64,000 bases of DNA from NCBI GenBank assembly GCA_022376465.1, contig JACDTU010000009.1, positions 930,001 through 994,000 on the forward strand. Direction: 5' to 3'. This document shows positions 23,140 to 34,865 of the stretch, one piece after another; the first letter of the stretch is position 1, and each line of letters begins with the position of its first letter. Below the pieces are notes generated by a model. That model had not been told where the DNA came from and searched no databases. It was given only the letters and a program-made list of their open reading frames with translations. This stretch comes from Cubamyces lactineus. Lineage: Eukaryota > Basidiomycota > Agaricomycetes > Polyporales > Polyporaceae. The position numbers and the translations under genes were made by a program.

Positions 23140-26100
23140 TCAACTCGCCTTCTGGGAGGCTCGGCTGGGAGCACTGGCAGGTCCATTCGCGGTCCTGCGT
23201 TTCCTAACCTCCTGCAGCGCCGCTTCGATCGCAGGCTTCGCAGCACGCTGCTGTTTCCAATGTTCACTGGCACGCCTGCCGAATATAATCAGTTGGAAGC
23301 TGACAAAAGGAATGCGTCCTACATACTTCGAGCGTTGGATGAACACGATGGAGCTGACGACGCTTCGGAGCGTCCTCCCCTTCGGCTTGGACTTGGATGG
23401 CGCAAGGCTGGGCGGGATCGCAGGATACCCGATGCGCGCAATGGCTGCAAGGATCTTCTCTTCGCTGTGATAAGAGCTGAACGTCAGTTCGACGTCCGAA
23501 AGGAAAACGAGTACTGTCTTACTTTCTCTCAAGACGAGCCATAAGCACAAGCAAGTACTGTTTCTGGTAGCCAAGGTCGCAACGGAAGGCCGACTCCCGC
23601 GTGAACTTCGCCTTAAGGTAACGGATCTGCACCATGAGGCCTTTGCACTCCTTGTTGTGCTGCTGCTTGAGGGCAACGAGCTGGCGATCATCGCTGTAAT
23701 GATGTTAGTCGCGACTGGACAACAAAAGGAAGCGACGTTGCTTACGCTGCACAGACATGCCCACTCCACTGCTCCCGCAACTCCCGCGCTTTCTCCTTGT
23801 GGCCATCCAACTCCTGCTGGAGGATACGGATCTGCGCCTGCGCCTGCTTCTGCGCACGCTCGGCCTTGGCACGCTCCTCCTTGCGCTCTGCTTCCATCTT
23901 ATCTTTCTGCGCGCGCAACGCCTTCAGATCACGTCCGAAGGCCTCCGCATCCCGGCGGACGCGCCGCAGATCCGCCTCGAGTGCGGCAACGGTGCGTGCG
24001 ACGTCGCCCTTCTCGGCGGCCATACGGGCCTTTTCGGCCTCGACGCGCTCCAATTCTGACGCTTGGTCAGACAGGGCGCGGCGGAGGTCCTCGATCTCGA
24101 GAACACGGAGATCAAGCTCATGGCGGCGGTTGTCGTGCGAAGTCTGCGATGCTGCATACTCGGTCTTCAGTCGGTTGACCTCCTATAGTGGTGTTTGGTG
24201 AGTATTGAATTAGAAAATATTCGGAAAGACCGGCGAACCTCGGATGCCTTTGCATACCGCCGTTGGAGATCTTTATGATCGGCGGCCAGCATGGAACGTT
24301 CTTGTCTGAGCTGCTCCATGTTCTCGAGGTTCTCGGCAACCTTCGCCTCCAGAAGACGGGCCTTCTGTTCAGCGGTGGCATTGCCTGCGAACGCTTATTA
24401 GACGTGGATGTAGGCCGACTGAATGAGCATACGTACTACGCAGCTCCTTCTCCAATTCATAGTTTTCCTGCTTGATCTGTTGCAATTGCTCACGCACATC
24501 GGCCATGTCCTATGCATTGTTGATTAGCAACCGAGCCGTCCAATGAGATAGTGCTTCTCACAGATTCCGTGCGGCGCAAATCGAGTAGGACAGCTTCCTT
24601 CTCCCGCTGTGCCTTGGTCTGCTCAGCAGTGAGTGCTCGCAGACGGCTTCGCTCAGCCTTTAGTTCTGCTTCCAGTTCAGCCATAGTCCGTCTCGCCTTC
24701 TCGAGTTCCTATAATATGCGTCATGAGCTCCCGATGCGACAATGCCAATCAATTGAAGTCTAATGCTCACAGCCTGAATGCCAGCACGGGCTTTCTCGCC
24801 AAGACGTTCCGCATCAGCAAACTTGCGGATTTCGTCCTTCGCATTGCGAACTTCGACGTTCAATCGAGTTGCGGCGTCTTGCAGTACGGCATTCTCGCCC
24901 AAGAGTTTCCTCTTCTCGTCCTCCCACGCTCTCTTCATCGACTCCAATTGCGCGTTGACTTCCTTGAGCTCCGAACGCAGCGCTTCGGTGGTCCTCGTGG
25001 GTGGGGTGGGAGGTTCGGTGGGCAGGCTCATCGTAGATGCCTCTAGGATTGAGCTACACGCGGGGTCAGCAGAGCAAATGTCATCGTGTAGAGTTGTACT
25101 TACCTCTCGTCAGCCTCGCCCGTGCTTTGCAGCCCGCGCATATCGATCTTTGTTCGACACTTTGTACACCTCAGGCGTTCAAGACGGCGAACTCTCCGCT
25201 CTTCCCTACGAGTCATCCGAGCGATCTCGTCTTCGAGAGCAGCGATGTGGTCTCGTGCGTCCTCGAGCTGCTTGGTCAGATCGACGACGCCGAATCCAGC
25301 ATCTTCTAGCCGGTCGAGCTTATCGTCGATGCTTGCATTAGCACGATCCAACTCTTGTTGCAGCCTAGCCAGCTCAGCGACAAGGGGCGACATGGAGGGA
25401 TCTTGCATAGTGCTCTGCAGCCAAGAGAACTGCAAGAGCGAGTTAATGAACACGCCCAAGTGACAGGACAAGATAGCTTACGTCTCGTAGAGGGCCACCG
25501 GGCGTCTTGGGACTCTTGAAGGACATGTTCAGAAGGTGGCGGTGCATGGGCGACATGTTGCTTGCGTTCACTAGCCTGCCAGGGGTGCCGAAGATACCGC
25601 TCTGGTTCTTCATGGACTTGAGTCTCTCCAGGAGGTCGTCCCTCTCCTTCTCGAGCAGCTCAATACGGGCGTCTTTCGCCTTCTCGATAGCCTTGCGAGC
25701 AGGCGACTGAGCGACGATGGTGTTCAACCGCGCGATCTCCTTGTGTGCATCATCGAGCTCTGCCTCGAGCGCATCGACTTCCGCCTGGAGGTCGCGGGCG
25801 ATAGTGCTGCTGGACGGTCCTAGTTGAGAGACAGAGCGTTCTTGCTGCCTCTCGGCCGCGCGCTCGAGCGAAGTGATGGTAGCCTTCAAGGTAGCGACCT
25901 CTTGCTCGTCGGCAAGCATCTTCTTCTCTGCTGCCTCGAGGGCGGCCTCCATCTGACGAGCGAGCTCAGAGGCCTTCTCGGCATCTTCCATAAGGCGGTC
26001 GTTCTCTTGCTGCTCGAGTTCAAGTTCCGAGGCGAGGTTATGAACGTTCTCTTGCGCTGCTGAGAGCTGTCGTTCCAAGTCTTGAATACGAGCACTGTCG

Positions 26101-28899
26101 GCGGCAGCATCAGCCTCATATCGCGCAGCCGCACTCTCGGCTTCCCGGAGTTGCGCGCGAGCCTTCCGAATGTCCTCCTCCAGATTCTCGGCGTGGTGAA
26201 CGGTGTCGGTCAGTTCGTCCATCTTCTCGCGAAGTTCGTCCTCGAGGGCCGCCGTACGCTTCCGCTCGGCGTGTAGTGCGGCCTCCGTGTCGTCCAAGCG
26301 AGCGTCGGCCCGCATAACTTCCTCTTCCAGCTCGCGGATCTGCCTCTGCGCGTTCTGCAGCTCGCCTTGAACTTTAGCCAGTCGTTCATTGGCAGCGTTG
26401 ACTTCTGAGCCGAGCTCACGCCCGCTCTCGAGTGCGCTCTCTGCCTTCTTCAAACGCTCGGCGAGGACCTCCTTCTCGACTTGAACGACAGCTAGACGGC
26501 GCTCTGCATCCTTGATGCCCTCCACCTTTTCGTCTTCGGCATGCTTCGCAGCCTCCTCAGCGTCGTTTAGGCGCTTCTCCAGATCTGCGACGATGCCTTC
26601 CACGCCCTTCTCGACTTCCGTCATTCGCTCTCGCCAACGCTCTTTGTCTCGCGCGCGCTCTGCTCTCTCGGCCTGCAACGCTTCCTCGGCCTTCGTCTTC
26701 TCGGTAGTACATGCCTCGAGCTCCTCTTTCAGCTCATTTACCATCTCTTCAAGCGCCGCCTTCTCCTCTAGCCAGGCTTCTGCAACATCTTCCGCAACAT
26801 CACCCAGACCGAGGGCTGGCCCAGCGCTGACACGCCGACCTCCACTCATGCGTCGGTTTGGGGGAGGATCCCAAGCAGGAGTAGCCGTAGATGAAGGCGC
26901 GGAGTTCGGTGACGGGGTAGCATCTACATCTTTCCCGTACTTCTCCTCGAACGTGCGGAGGCGCGCTACGAGCATTTCGTTCTCTTCCTGTAAGCGACGA
27001 TTAAGTCCATGGAGGTACGAGTTGAGCTTGCCAGCATTGAAGCGGCCGACACCATGTCCGCGTTCGCCAAGGCCTATGATAGGGTCGAAGGAAGCGTTCG
27101 CGCGGACATGGGTGGTGAGGTCGTGAGAAGACGCCGTGGACACGAATGAGGCACGGTCGACATTGTGGTCGTACGGGGATTCCGAGCCAGAGCCAGAATC
27201 CGAGGCGACGTTCCACGTCTGTGTGAGAGGATGGGAGAGACGCGCCCGTTTCACGGCAGCTGGACGGGGTGTTATTCCAGCAAACGCTTTGCGCAGGCCC
27301 ACACCAGGCGTAGCCTCCACCTGGGACTGGGATCCAGGTGACTGTGATTGTGTTCCTGGCGACTGTGACTGCGACCCGTCGCTGGTGTTGCCAGGGTGCG
27401 GCGTTGGATGGCGAAGGCGTGGTCGAGCAGTTGAGTTGATTACGGAAAGCAAGAAGGATCGCTTGTGCGCGTAAGGGGTTGTGGGATCTTCGGATCCCGC
27501 ACGAACTTCATCTTGTTCCTCGTCGCCTTCGTATTCATACACCTGCTGCTTCGGCGTCTCATCCGTATCAAAACGGACTTGATGTTGCTGCGGCGTTGTA
27601 GTAGGCAGCTCCGGCGTGGTAGAGGCCAGAGGTACGTTGAAACGGGCGCGTGGTCGTGGCTGGAATGCCGGAGTAGGCGTGAATAGCGCTGATCCGGGAG
27701 AGGAAAATGCTGCAGAAAGGGGCGTAGGCGAGCGCATGTTCCTGACTGCGCTACCAGAGCTCCGATGCAAGCTGGCGGAATCTGCCTCTTCGGACGAGAA
27801 TGTTGGCTCTCTAGAGTGCTGTGGCGAAGGCTGGGACGGATGGTCGCTAACATCCTCAGCTTGTTGTTGATCATCCGAGATTTCGTGCTGTCGAGATTGT
27901 CTAGAGTAACTCTGAGCCACTTCAGGGAGAAGTTCGGTGTCGTTCTGGGAATGTTCAGAGCTTTCGCGTTCGAAGGCGGAGCCAAAGCTCATCTGCGTCA
28001 AGTCACGCTCTTCCACATGGGGAGGTATCGCAGGGGAAGCTGTAGCCGAACGTGGAAGAGGAACCGCAAGGGCTGCCAGAGGGGGATCGGTATCTGCGCG
28101 CTGCCAGCCGCTGGTGCTCCGAGGCGTGGAGTTGGGAGTAGACGAGGAGGGCGACGACGTTGTCCGTGTGAGTGAAGGTGTCCTAGTACGGGAAAGAGGT
28201 CGACGGAGGGAAATGTTTCGCAGTTTGTCAAAAGGAGATGGCTATCGCACTTGTGAACCTCTACTGAGCCTTACATCGGAGAGAGGCACATACCTTAGGT
28301 TCAGATCGTAAACTGACGGAATAGTCATAATCTGACTTCTTACGGGGAGTGTCTCTGTCGCCCAATCCTGGGGAGTTTGACCGACTGACGGACTGCAGTG
28401 CATCAGAAAGATCCAAGTCCGGGTCCAGATGATCGTCCAGGGTTGGAGGCAGGTACGCCTCCGGTACAGAGCTGCCTTCTGTTTCCTGGTCACTGCTCCG
28501 AATATCCATATCATCATGGTGATCATCGTGCACGTTCGGTAGACTTGGGATGGAACTGATGTCGAAGCTGTGATCCCTTGGATAGCTTGGACCTGCGCTT
28601 CGAGAGGCCGAAATGGATGACTTTGTCGACCGGGAAGCCAGTGAATGGGCGAAGCGCGCGGTGCTGGAAGTGCTCGAGGGCGCGCGTATTGTCGAGGCCG
28701 CTTGAGAAAGAACAACGGGGGTGGAGTGTATGGGTGACGCAATCTGCATGTCTTCCTCGCTATCGCCTTCGTCGACAGTGGTCTGGGGGTCTGCAGAGTC
28801 ATCGAACGCGGGCAGTGACGGCAGGGACGGCATGTCTCGGTCCTGATCTGCCTGTATACGGCGCCATACTCTTGACGGTGTTTCTAGTAGGGATGCCAT
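23140..28899 (-). CDS. PCP1: Pericentrin/Pcp1-like spindle-pole-body protein with PACT domain
   Basis: This is a very long coiled-coil scaffold, about 1700 residues. Exon 1 (28294-28899) starts METPSR-like (LLETPSRVWRRIQ) and holds SLPSLPAFDDS. Exon 2 (25482-28241) begins PSPFDKLRNISLRRPL. It carries Ser/Pro/Gln-rich sequence and then hundreds of residues of heptad-like Glu/Ala/Leu/Arg coiled coil. From 25.4 kb leftwards the coil continues through several short exons to the C-terminal PACT region. There FTRESAFRCDLGYQKQYLLV and the Tyr-rich stretch around 23.5 kb match the pericentrin-AKAP450 centrosome-targeting domain. Fission yeast Pcp1 and budding yeast Spc110 anchor gamma-tubulin complexes at the spindle pole body, and the same role is inferred here. 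Not all small C-terminal introns were fixed. Confidence 0.85.
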
Positions 28900-29807
28900 G
28901 GCGAGTTATGCGTTCACGTATCAATGATACAGAGTGGCCCTCTGGGTCCTATGAGGAGACATTTGGCGGGTTAGCGTAGGTTTTCCCGGAGGTAATGGAT
29001 GGCATTGTAGCAACGTAGGTTTGCATTATTTTGTTGTGGGCATCTTGAGGCAGATGTGCCACACCATTGGGACTCCATGAGCTGGACAGCTGCTAAGATG
29101 CAGTGACACCACAGAGTATCTTGAGTATCCTGCTACGGAGCAACGAATCAAGGGCATAATCCAGCCCATTTCTGTCTCTCTGAGATGGGCCGTGATAGCC
29201 CCACGCAGACAGCGCCCATCATGTTCCGGTGTACAGCCCTCGTATGCAGATTCACGTAGACGGACCACCACTATAACCTTCGCCCCAAGTACACGGTGGA
29301 ATTAAGATCCGACGAAGTGGAACATGCAAAACTCACGGAGTTGATATCACCAGCCACAACTTAGTCAGGCTCCGGCGTACTGGTTGGTGGCAGCGGCAAG
29401 AATGACTTTCAGGTTTGTAGTCAAACTAGGTCAAGTAGCCCGTCGGATGTCTGCAGAAAAATACGGCACAGCGGGAGAGAACGACGAGAGGATAGCAAGA
29501 GTAATGAGGCAGCGCGGAGGTCGTGGCTGTCAAGACGGAAGGCAGGTTGAACAAGCGCCCGCGACGCGGTTCCAACTACACGTGATCGTCGCGTCGCGAT
29601 TAACATGTATTGGGCGCTTGTTGGTGCCCCGGTCATAGAAAGAGCCTGTGGGCGGCTCATGTTCAGAGACTTGGCACAAATCCAGTACCCAGTATTGGAA
29701 GGCTCATGGCGCCACTCTGTAACGTTTCCTTTGAAAAGACAAACAGAAATCCAAAAGATCCTAAGGGAACAGACAGCAGACTACACGAGCGACATGTCAT
29801 AAAATAA
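28900..29807. other. Intergenic region, 0.9 kb
   Basis: The PACT-protein gene (leftward) starts at its left edge and the nitronate monooxygenase gene (also leftward) ends at its right edge. Only short frames of no recognisable type are present. It probably holds the PCP1-like promoter. Confidence 0.5.
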
Positions 29808-31162
29808 TTATAGCTTAGCCTTCACCGTCACCTTCGCCGCGTTCTCCTGGATAATCTTCGCGGCATCGTTGACCATATTCTCCACGATATCCTTCGCGGG
29901 GAGTACCTCGTGAATGAGGGCGGCAACGCGACCGATGAGCCAAGCTCGCGCCTCCAGCGACTTCTCAGGGTGCTGCTTGATGTCATGCTCATAGGGAAGG
30001 ATACCCTTGGAGGTGAGCTCCTTGATCTCTGCTTGACGGTTGTTGTTCCTGGAGACAATGATGAGCATTATGAACGCCGATTAGGCAGCAAACAAAGCGT
30101 ACCAGTCGTCAACGTAAGGTGTCCTCCGTACACGCAGAGGACGGCCGGTGTAAATGAGTGTCGTTACGGCATCCTCATACCCGGCGCTCAAGACCGCCTC
30201 CTTATGTGCCTTGGGAGCTCCCGCCTCCTTGCTCGCAACGAAGCGAGTTCCAACCCAAACGGCCTGCGCACCCCATGAGAGGTTTGCCGCAAGACCACGG
30301 CCATCGTACACGGCACCTGCGCCAATAACATAGACAGGCTCGCCAGTGAGAGGCGACTTGCGGCCCTTGCAGATGTCGACACACGCCGGAATGAGGAGTG
30401 TTGCGGGGATATCACCGGTGTGGCCTCCGCCCTCTCCGGCTTGCGCACATATGAGGTCGCAGCCAACAGCCAACGCCTTCTCCACATGCTTCGGATGACC
30501 AACCATCTAGCGCAGAACATCACTGGTCTGATTCGAAAGGTGGTACTGATATAACCTACGTTCATCACGGGAATGCCCGCCTTGTGGAGCTTCTCTACGG
30601 CCCATGTCGGTGGGACACCAACCGCACAGACGAAAAGGGCGGCCTTCTCCTCGATAATGACATCGAGAAGGTCAGGCAACTGGCCTTTAGTGTAGTCATA
30701 CTGCAAGTTCAGAGTATCAGTCGTTGAAACAACGCCACATGTTGAGAAGATTATTTGAGCGTACGTTGGTCTTACGAGCATTCCCTCCTACTTGAGGAAG
30801 CAGGAGATCTACACCGAAGGGCGCGTTCTTGTCCACGAGATCGTCTTTCAGTGCCTTGATCTATGGCGGCATCCTCAACGTCAACACTCGAAGCTGAGTA
30901 GTATATTGGCCGAACTTACCTGCGCGCGCAAGATCTTAGGAGTGTACCCTACACCGCCGATGACACCCAAGCCTCCCGCATTCGTGACGGCAGCAGCGAG
31001 CTCCGGGCCGGCTGCGACGTTCATACCTGTGTGGCGAAACGCGAACGGGATGAGTGTTCCGGACAATGTCTGCGTGTTGACAGAATGCATTCACTAACCC
31101 GCAAGCAGGATGGGATGCTTAATCTTGAAGAGCTTGGTGACGGGGGTCGTAATAGTGGCCAT
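29808..31162 (-). CDS. Nitronate monooxygenase (2-nitropropane dioxygenase family)
   Basis: This FMN-dependent TIM-barrel enzyme oxidises alkyl nitronates to carbonyl compounds and nitrite. ATG is at 31162 (MATITTPVTKLFKIKHPILL). Exon 1 ends at 31099 and joins MNVAAGPELAAAVTNAGGLG, the N-terminal flavin-binding strand. Further blocks are KALFVCAVG-type strand sequence around 30.65 kb, the family signature GEGGGHTGDIPATLLIPAC, the phosphate-binding GAGAVYDGRGLAA, and GAQAVWVGTRFVASKEAGA. An intron after YVDD leads to WNNNRQAEIKEL and the C-terminal helix ending KVTVKAKL. Length is about 360 residues, normal for the family, with four to five introns. No biosynthetic neighbours suggest a special pathway; detoxification of nitro compounds is the default inference. 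Confidence 0.9.
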
Positions 31163-31936
31163 TGCGAAAGTCCGGAGAGCAAGGAGGGGCGGGAGAGATG
31201 ATAGAGGCGGGGCGAAGGAGGCTGAGAGAGCTTTATGGCGGGAACTGGGGTCGGTGACCGCCGGTCAATGTCGCGCCCGCTATAACCGGCATGTGATATG
31301 AGATCCGCTCAGTTGATCGAGATGAGCGCAGCGCTTGTTACAAACGACCGTAAGTGCCATCACGTTGTCCACCTTCCTCAGGTTCCTATGTACATGGGCC
31401 ACAGCTTCTGTCCTATCCGATTTACATCGTACCTCGTTCTAGCACCTCTTTCGATAGACCACAACTTGCCACGCCCATGCTGGCGCGCATTCGTAGCCCC
31501 GTAATACCGTGAGCGGCCGAGCCGGATTTCGATCCCTGTGGCTGTAGCGGTGGATCAGCAGACTCCCGGCACCGGTGGTACGCCATGTCCGATATTGCCT
31601 GTTACTACTGATATTCAGCGGAGTGCACCTCGTGCTTATGAGAATCTCGGCCATCTTGGCCTTAACATCCGACTAAAGACGTCCGAGTCAATGATAGACA
31701 GGGCTGATTCGCAACAAAGTTACAGTGACCACATACACGAGGTCCATGACTTATTCACCATCCTCCTATACCGTGTCGGTATAGGGTAGTCATATCAACT
31801 TGAGCTAATGGGCGCGTCGCGATTAACAGTACTAGCAAGCCCTTTCTCTTCACATTGGGTTAATCTGTGCACAAATTACAGGTTGGCGACAGAGTCCCAG
31901 ATTCTGTTCTACAAGAAACGTCCGCGCGTAGTCCAA
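31163..31936. other. Intergenic region, 0.8 kb
   Basis: This stretch lies between the nitronate monooxygenase start and the BTB copy 6 stop. No coding similarity or RNA gene was seen. Confidence 0.5.
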
Positions 31937-32978
31937 CTACCGGATCTCAAGCGTGACCTGGTAAGATTGGACGATGAATACGAGTCTTACTTCATCCTCC
32001 AAACGGAAGCTCTGATCCACTCACCTCCGATACTCTGCGGCCCACTTCCCTTTTCATCTTCAACATGAAGCGTAACATCTGCTCAAACGCCGCCGCTCTG
32101 CACGTACTGCAGTCGTTTGCCGCTCGAACGGGCTGAGCGACGAGCAACACGTCATCCAAAGCCTCTTCGCAAGGAGTGTGTTCCAGGCGTGCGGCCATCC
32201 TTTTATAGTACTGCCAGAACCAGCCGGCTGGTTTCTTCTCTACGTCAGAGTCCCGTAGTCGGCATAAGGGAGTAGGAGTATCGCGCCTGCACGACTCGCA
32301 TTGCATGAACTTCCATCCGGAGTCGGATAACCATCCTAGGCCCGTACACATGTCCAGGAGGGCGTTGACGCATTTTCTGCGGTACGCAAGAAGGCGATGA
32401 TATGCACCTCCATTGATGCCATCGAGCTCGGCGGGGTGGCCGCCCGCAGGATCCCACTCGTGGCGGAGGAAGTGGCGGGCGGCATTGCGAGCAACGGCGT
32501 CCATGTCGTACCGAATGGCGATTGCGTACGCGCGCAACGGCATCTCTCGCGCGAATTCGGTAAGCCTTGTTCCTACAGTCTCCAGTACGATGTCCATCTG
32601 GTACTTGTGTGCAGCGACAAGAACGGGCTTCACCAGTTCTAGGTCATGGAACGCTGGGTTTGAGATGGGATAGCAAATGCGCAGGAGCGCGTCGAGAGTA
32701 TCGCTGTTCTCAGGTACTTCGAGGACTTCAGGGGAAGATGCTGGTGGGGATGAGGTAGTATCTGGCGTAGCTTTCGCTTCACGCGAGTCCTCTGCGGAAG
32801 TCTGCTTCGACAGAGCGAACATGTCGTGAAACACCGGGGATGTCTCGGCCAGTATACCAGCCCTGACCAGAAAGGCGACGTTGTCAGATGTACGCAGGAT
32901 AAGGTCAGCCGTAGGATTGTTGAAGGGTGAGCCGGCTTGCGATTCGCCATCTCGCCGCTGCAGGAACTGGGAAGACAT
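31937..32978 (-). CDS. Single-BTB/POZ protein, copy 6 of the family
   Basis: The main exon (32025-32978) codes 318 residues from ATG at 32978. Intron 31958-32024 joins GRRVSE to the terminal exon VTLEIR, giving 324 residues. It has one BTB domain starting near residue 23 (TADLILRTSDNVAFLVRAG), then RICYPIS, AHKYQMD and PLRAYAIA, which are marks shared with the tandem genes. The C-terminal part has the clearest cysteine pattern of the family: QCESCRR, then CRL, then CSTCRAAAFEQM, compatible with a four-cysteine zinc site. It lies about 18.5 kb from the main BTB group, on the same strand. Whether it is an ancestral single-domain form or lost one domain cannot be told here. Confidence 0.85.
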
Positions 32979-33405
32979 AGTAAGGTGTGACTGTCCTACT
33001 CGTGCATTAGTAGTTGGCCGCTGTAAGAGCTTAGTAGTGACTGTCCGACTTGCCTGAAATGCCGTCGTGGGGTGCGAATTGCGAGGTTCTGGGGCAGCGC
33101 GTCGCGTCCTCTTAAGTCACACTCGGGTAGTACTGGCTACCGCAGCTGCTACCGTAACATCCACCACGAAATCGGCATGCCATGAGGCCGGCCGACTTCT
33201 GATCGAATACCGGCATGGTGTAGAAGTGCATGCATGTCATAGTGACCAAATCTGTACGTATACGACCTTCACACAGACTTCAAACAACAGGGCAGTCGTG
33301 CTATTGAGGAAATCCACATACAGCTGAGCGATGGTCAGTCTCGTCTTGGTTGAATAATACACAGTGAGGTCACGTACATCACTAGAACGGAGGTAACTGT
33401 GATTC
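32979..33405. other. Intergenic region, possibly with the last exon of the next gene
   Basis: This region holds the BTB copy 6 promoter and the 3' side of the dioxygenase-like gene. If that gene uses a GTACGC donor near 33419, a last exon reading LYVDFLNST would lie here and end at 33237. Nothing else is recognised. Confidence 0.4.
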
Positions 33406-34099
33406 TCAGTGCTTTAACATGCGTACGTTCAAGGGGAACGGTTTTCCGATCCAGGTGGCCAATTCTGTGTGATCCTTGTAGGCATCTCCGGTGTTTGGAT
33501 GGACCAGGACCCTGTATAGTGCGGCCACGGACGTGTTTGATTGAAAGTCAGTAGCAGAGGCGTATGTTATGATTTCGAACGTACGAGAGAGGTCCACGGT
33601 TCACAACAAGCCAAGAGAACAGCGTGCCAGTCTGATGTGGGTTGAACACGTTCACTTCGAACATGGGCACAGGGTGAGGTCCAACAGGCTTATCCCACAG
33701 CCTGTAGATCCGAAACTATCGTATTCCGTGCGTGGTAGAAATTAGTGAGTTGGTCGACAATCCAATTGTGGAGTCATTTGGTAACTATACCTCGGGGAAC
33801 TCGCGTCGAATGCGCTCATGCAACTCTGCTGCATATTTAGCCTCCGCAGGTGCGTTAGGCAGGTAGTAGACTGATTGGCTGGCTGAGCATCGAGGTCACT
33901 CATATATTGCAAACATTGACATACTATGGAAGTCGAAGCCATTGTTCTCCGACTTAATGGGTGCCGGGAACTCGTCGTATGCAGCAGAGCGCGGTGCCGG
34001 CGGGTTGTAGAAAGACTTGCCATCGGCATTCAGTGTCGTTGGCAAGGGATCTGCGTTCTCATAACCTTCGAGCGGGGATTTATACTCGTAGGCGGCCAT
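33406..34099 (-). CDS. DOPA 4,5-dioxygenase-like protein
   Basis: Members of this small family (PF08883) open the catechol ring of DOPA; the mushroom enzyme leads to betalamic acid-type pigments. Four exons (33925-34099, 33791-33870, 33585-33715, 33406-33511) give 163 residues. Characteristic blocks are FPAPIKSENNGFDFHIYYL, AELHERIRREFPE, RIYRLWDKPVGPHPVPMFEV, LFSWLVVNRGPLSVLVHPNT and GDAYKDHTELATWIG. The His residues in FDFH, GPHP and VLVHP fit the metal-binding set of the family. The exact C-terminus is uncertain because a possible further intron starts at NV. No pigment genes lie nearby, so the substrate is open. The gene is divergent from MZT1. Confidence 0.88.
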
Positions 34100-34523
34100 C
34101 GTTCAGGTAAACGACTATGTCAGATTAGTGGCGAAGAATCAAGATGTCACAGCTGTTGCTGCCGAGGATGATATCTGGGCAACGAGAGGGAAAAGGATTA
34201 AGACGAGTAAGCTCATACCTCTGGATGGTACTTCATATACGCCTTGCAAGACCCATGCTCGCACGCAGAAGTCGACGATATTGTAATCGCTGACGTTTTC
34301 CCCATGGAGGATGATTCCGTAACAGCAGCCATGGGAGGCGTGCTTGACAAACAGTCTCAAGCTTGACGAAGACGGTATGACTAAGCGCAGGGTACAGGCG
34401 CCACAGACGCGATGTTTGACCGCGTCGCCATTCCTGCGGTACTACTTTCTCTACACTTGACACCTGTCTACACGTACTGTGCATTGGCTTGTGCGCGCTG
34501 TAACATCACCAGTGCGATTTATC
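34100..34523. promoter_or_regulatory. Shared upstream region of the dioxygenase-like gene and MZT1
   Basis: These 424 bp lie between two divergently transcribed genes and so must carry both promoters. I see no clear TATA or binding-site motif. Short frames here are not conserved sequence that I recognise. Confidence 0.4.
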
Positions 34524-34865
34524 ATGTCGACGCGGGAGGCGGATCGTATCTCGGCAGCAGAAGAAACACTGAACAGTACGCGTCTTTGTTGCTCCATCGT
34601 GAAACCATGTCAGGATGCTGTAACTCGCGTATGCAGCGCTGTACGACATATCGCAGCTGCTCAACACGGGCCTGGATAGGGAGACCTTGGCCACTTGTGT
34701 CGGTTTGATCGAGAGTGGCGTGAATCCCGAAGCCCTAGCAGTAGGTCCCATTGGGTTCGAATTCCCTGCTATCACGTTGGCTTATAGCAAGTCCAGGCAG
34801 TTATCCAAGAACTGAGACGTGAAGGGGCTGCGACCAAAGCTACGCGTACCGCCAATGGTCGATGA
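34524..34865 (+). CDS. MZT1: MOZART1 mitotic-spindle organising protein (gamma-tubulin complex)
   Basis: This is a 74-residue protein in three exons: 34524-34575, 34637-34740 and 34797-34865 (introns 61 and 56 bp, consistent phase). The protein starts [17 protein letters not shown] and continues with the family core [18 protein letters not shown], then [20 protein letters not shown]. This matches MOZART1 over nearly its whole length. MOZART1 binds the N-termini of gamma-tubulin complex proteins and helps recruit and activate the gamma-tubulin ring complex at spindle poles. Its size is normal for the family. None of its exons forms a convincing open frame alone, so gene finders may miss it. 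The PACT scaffold that would anchor the same complex is encoded about 6 kb to the left. Confidence 0.95.

Noticed and set aside
25500..27000. Long plus-strand Ser-rich open frames opposite the coiled-coil gene
   Set aside because: They are the antisense of Glu/Ala/Leu/Arg-rich heptads, which give Ser/Phe/Leu-rich shadows free of stops.
29808..34099. Possible metabolic cluster of nitronate monooxygenase and DOPA dioxygenase-like gene
   Set aside because: No transporter, regulator, synthase or P450 lies nearby, and a BTB gene separates them. Simple proximity is the better reading.
34139..34775. Minus-strand open frames over and upstream of MZT1
   Set aside because: The frame at 34506-34775 is the antisense of MZT1 exons. 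The one at 34139-34360 has no recognisable similarity.
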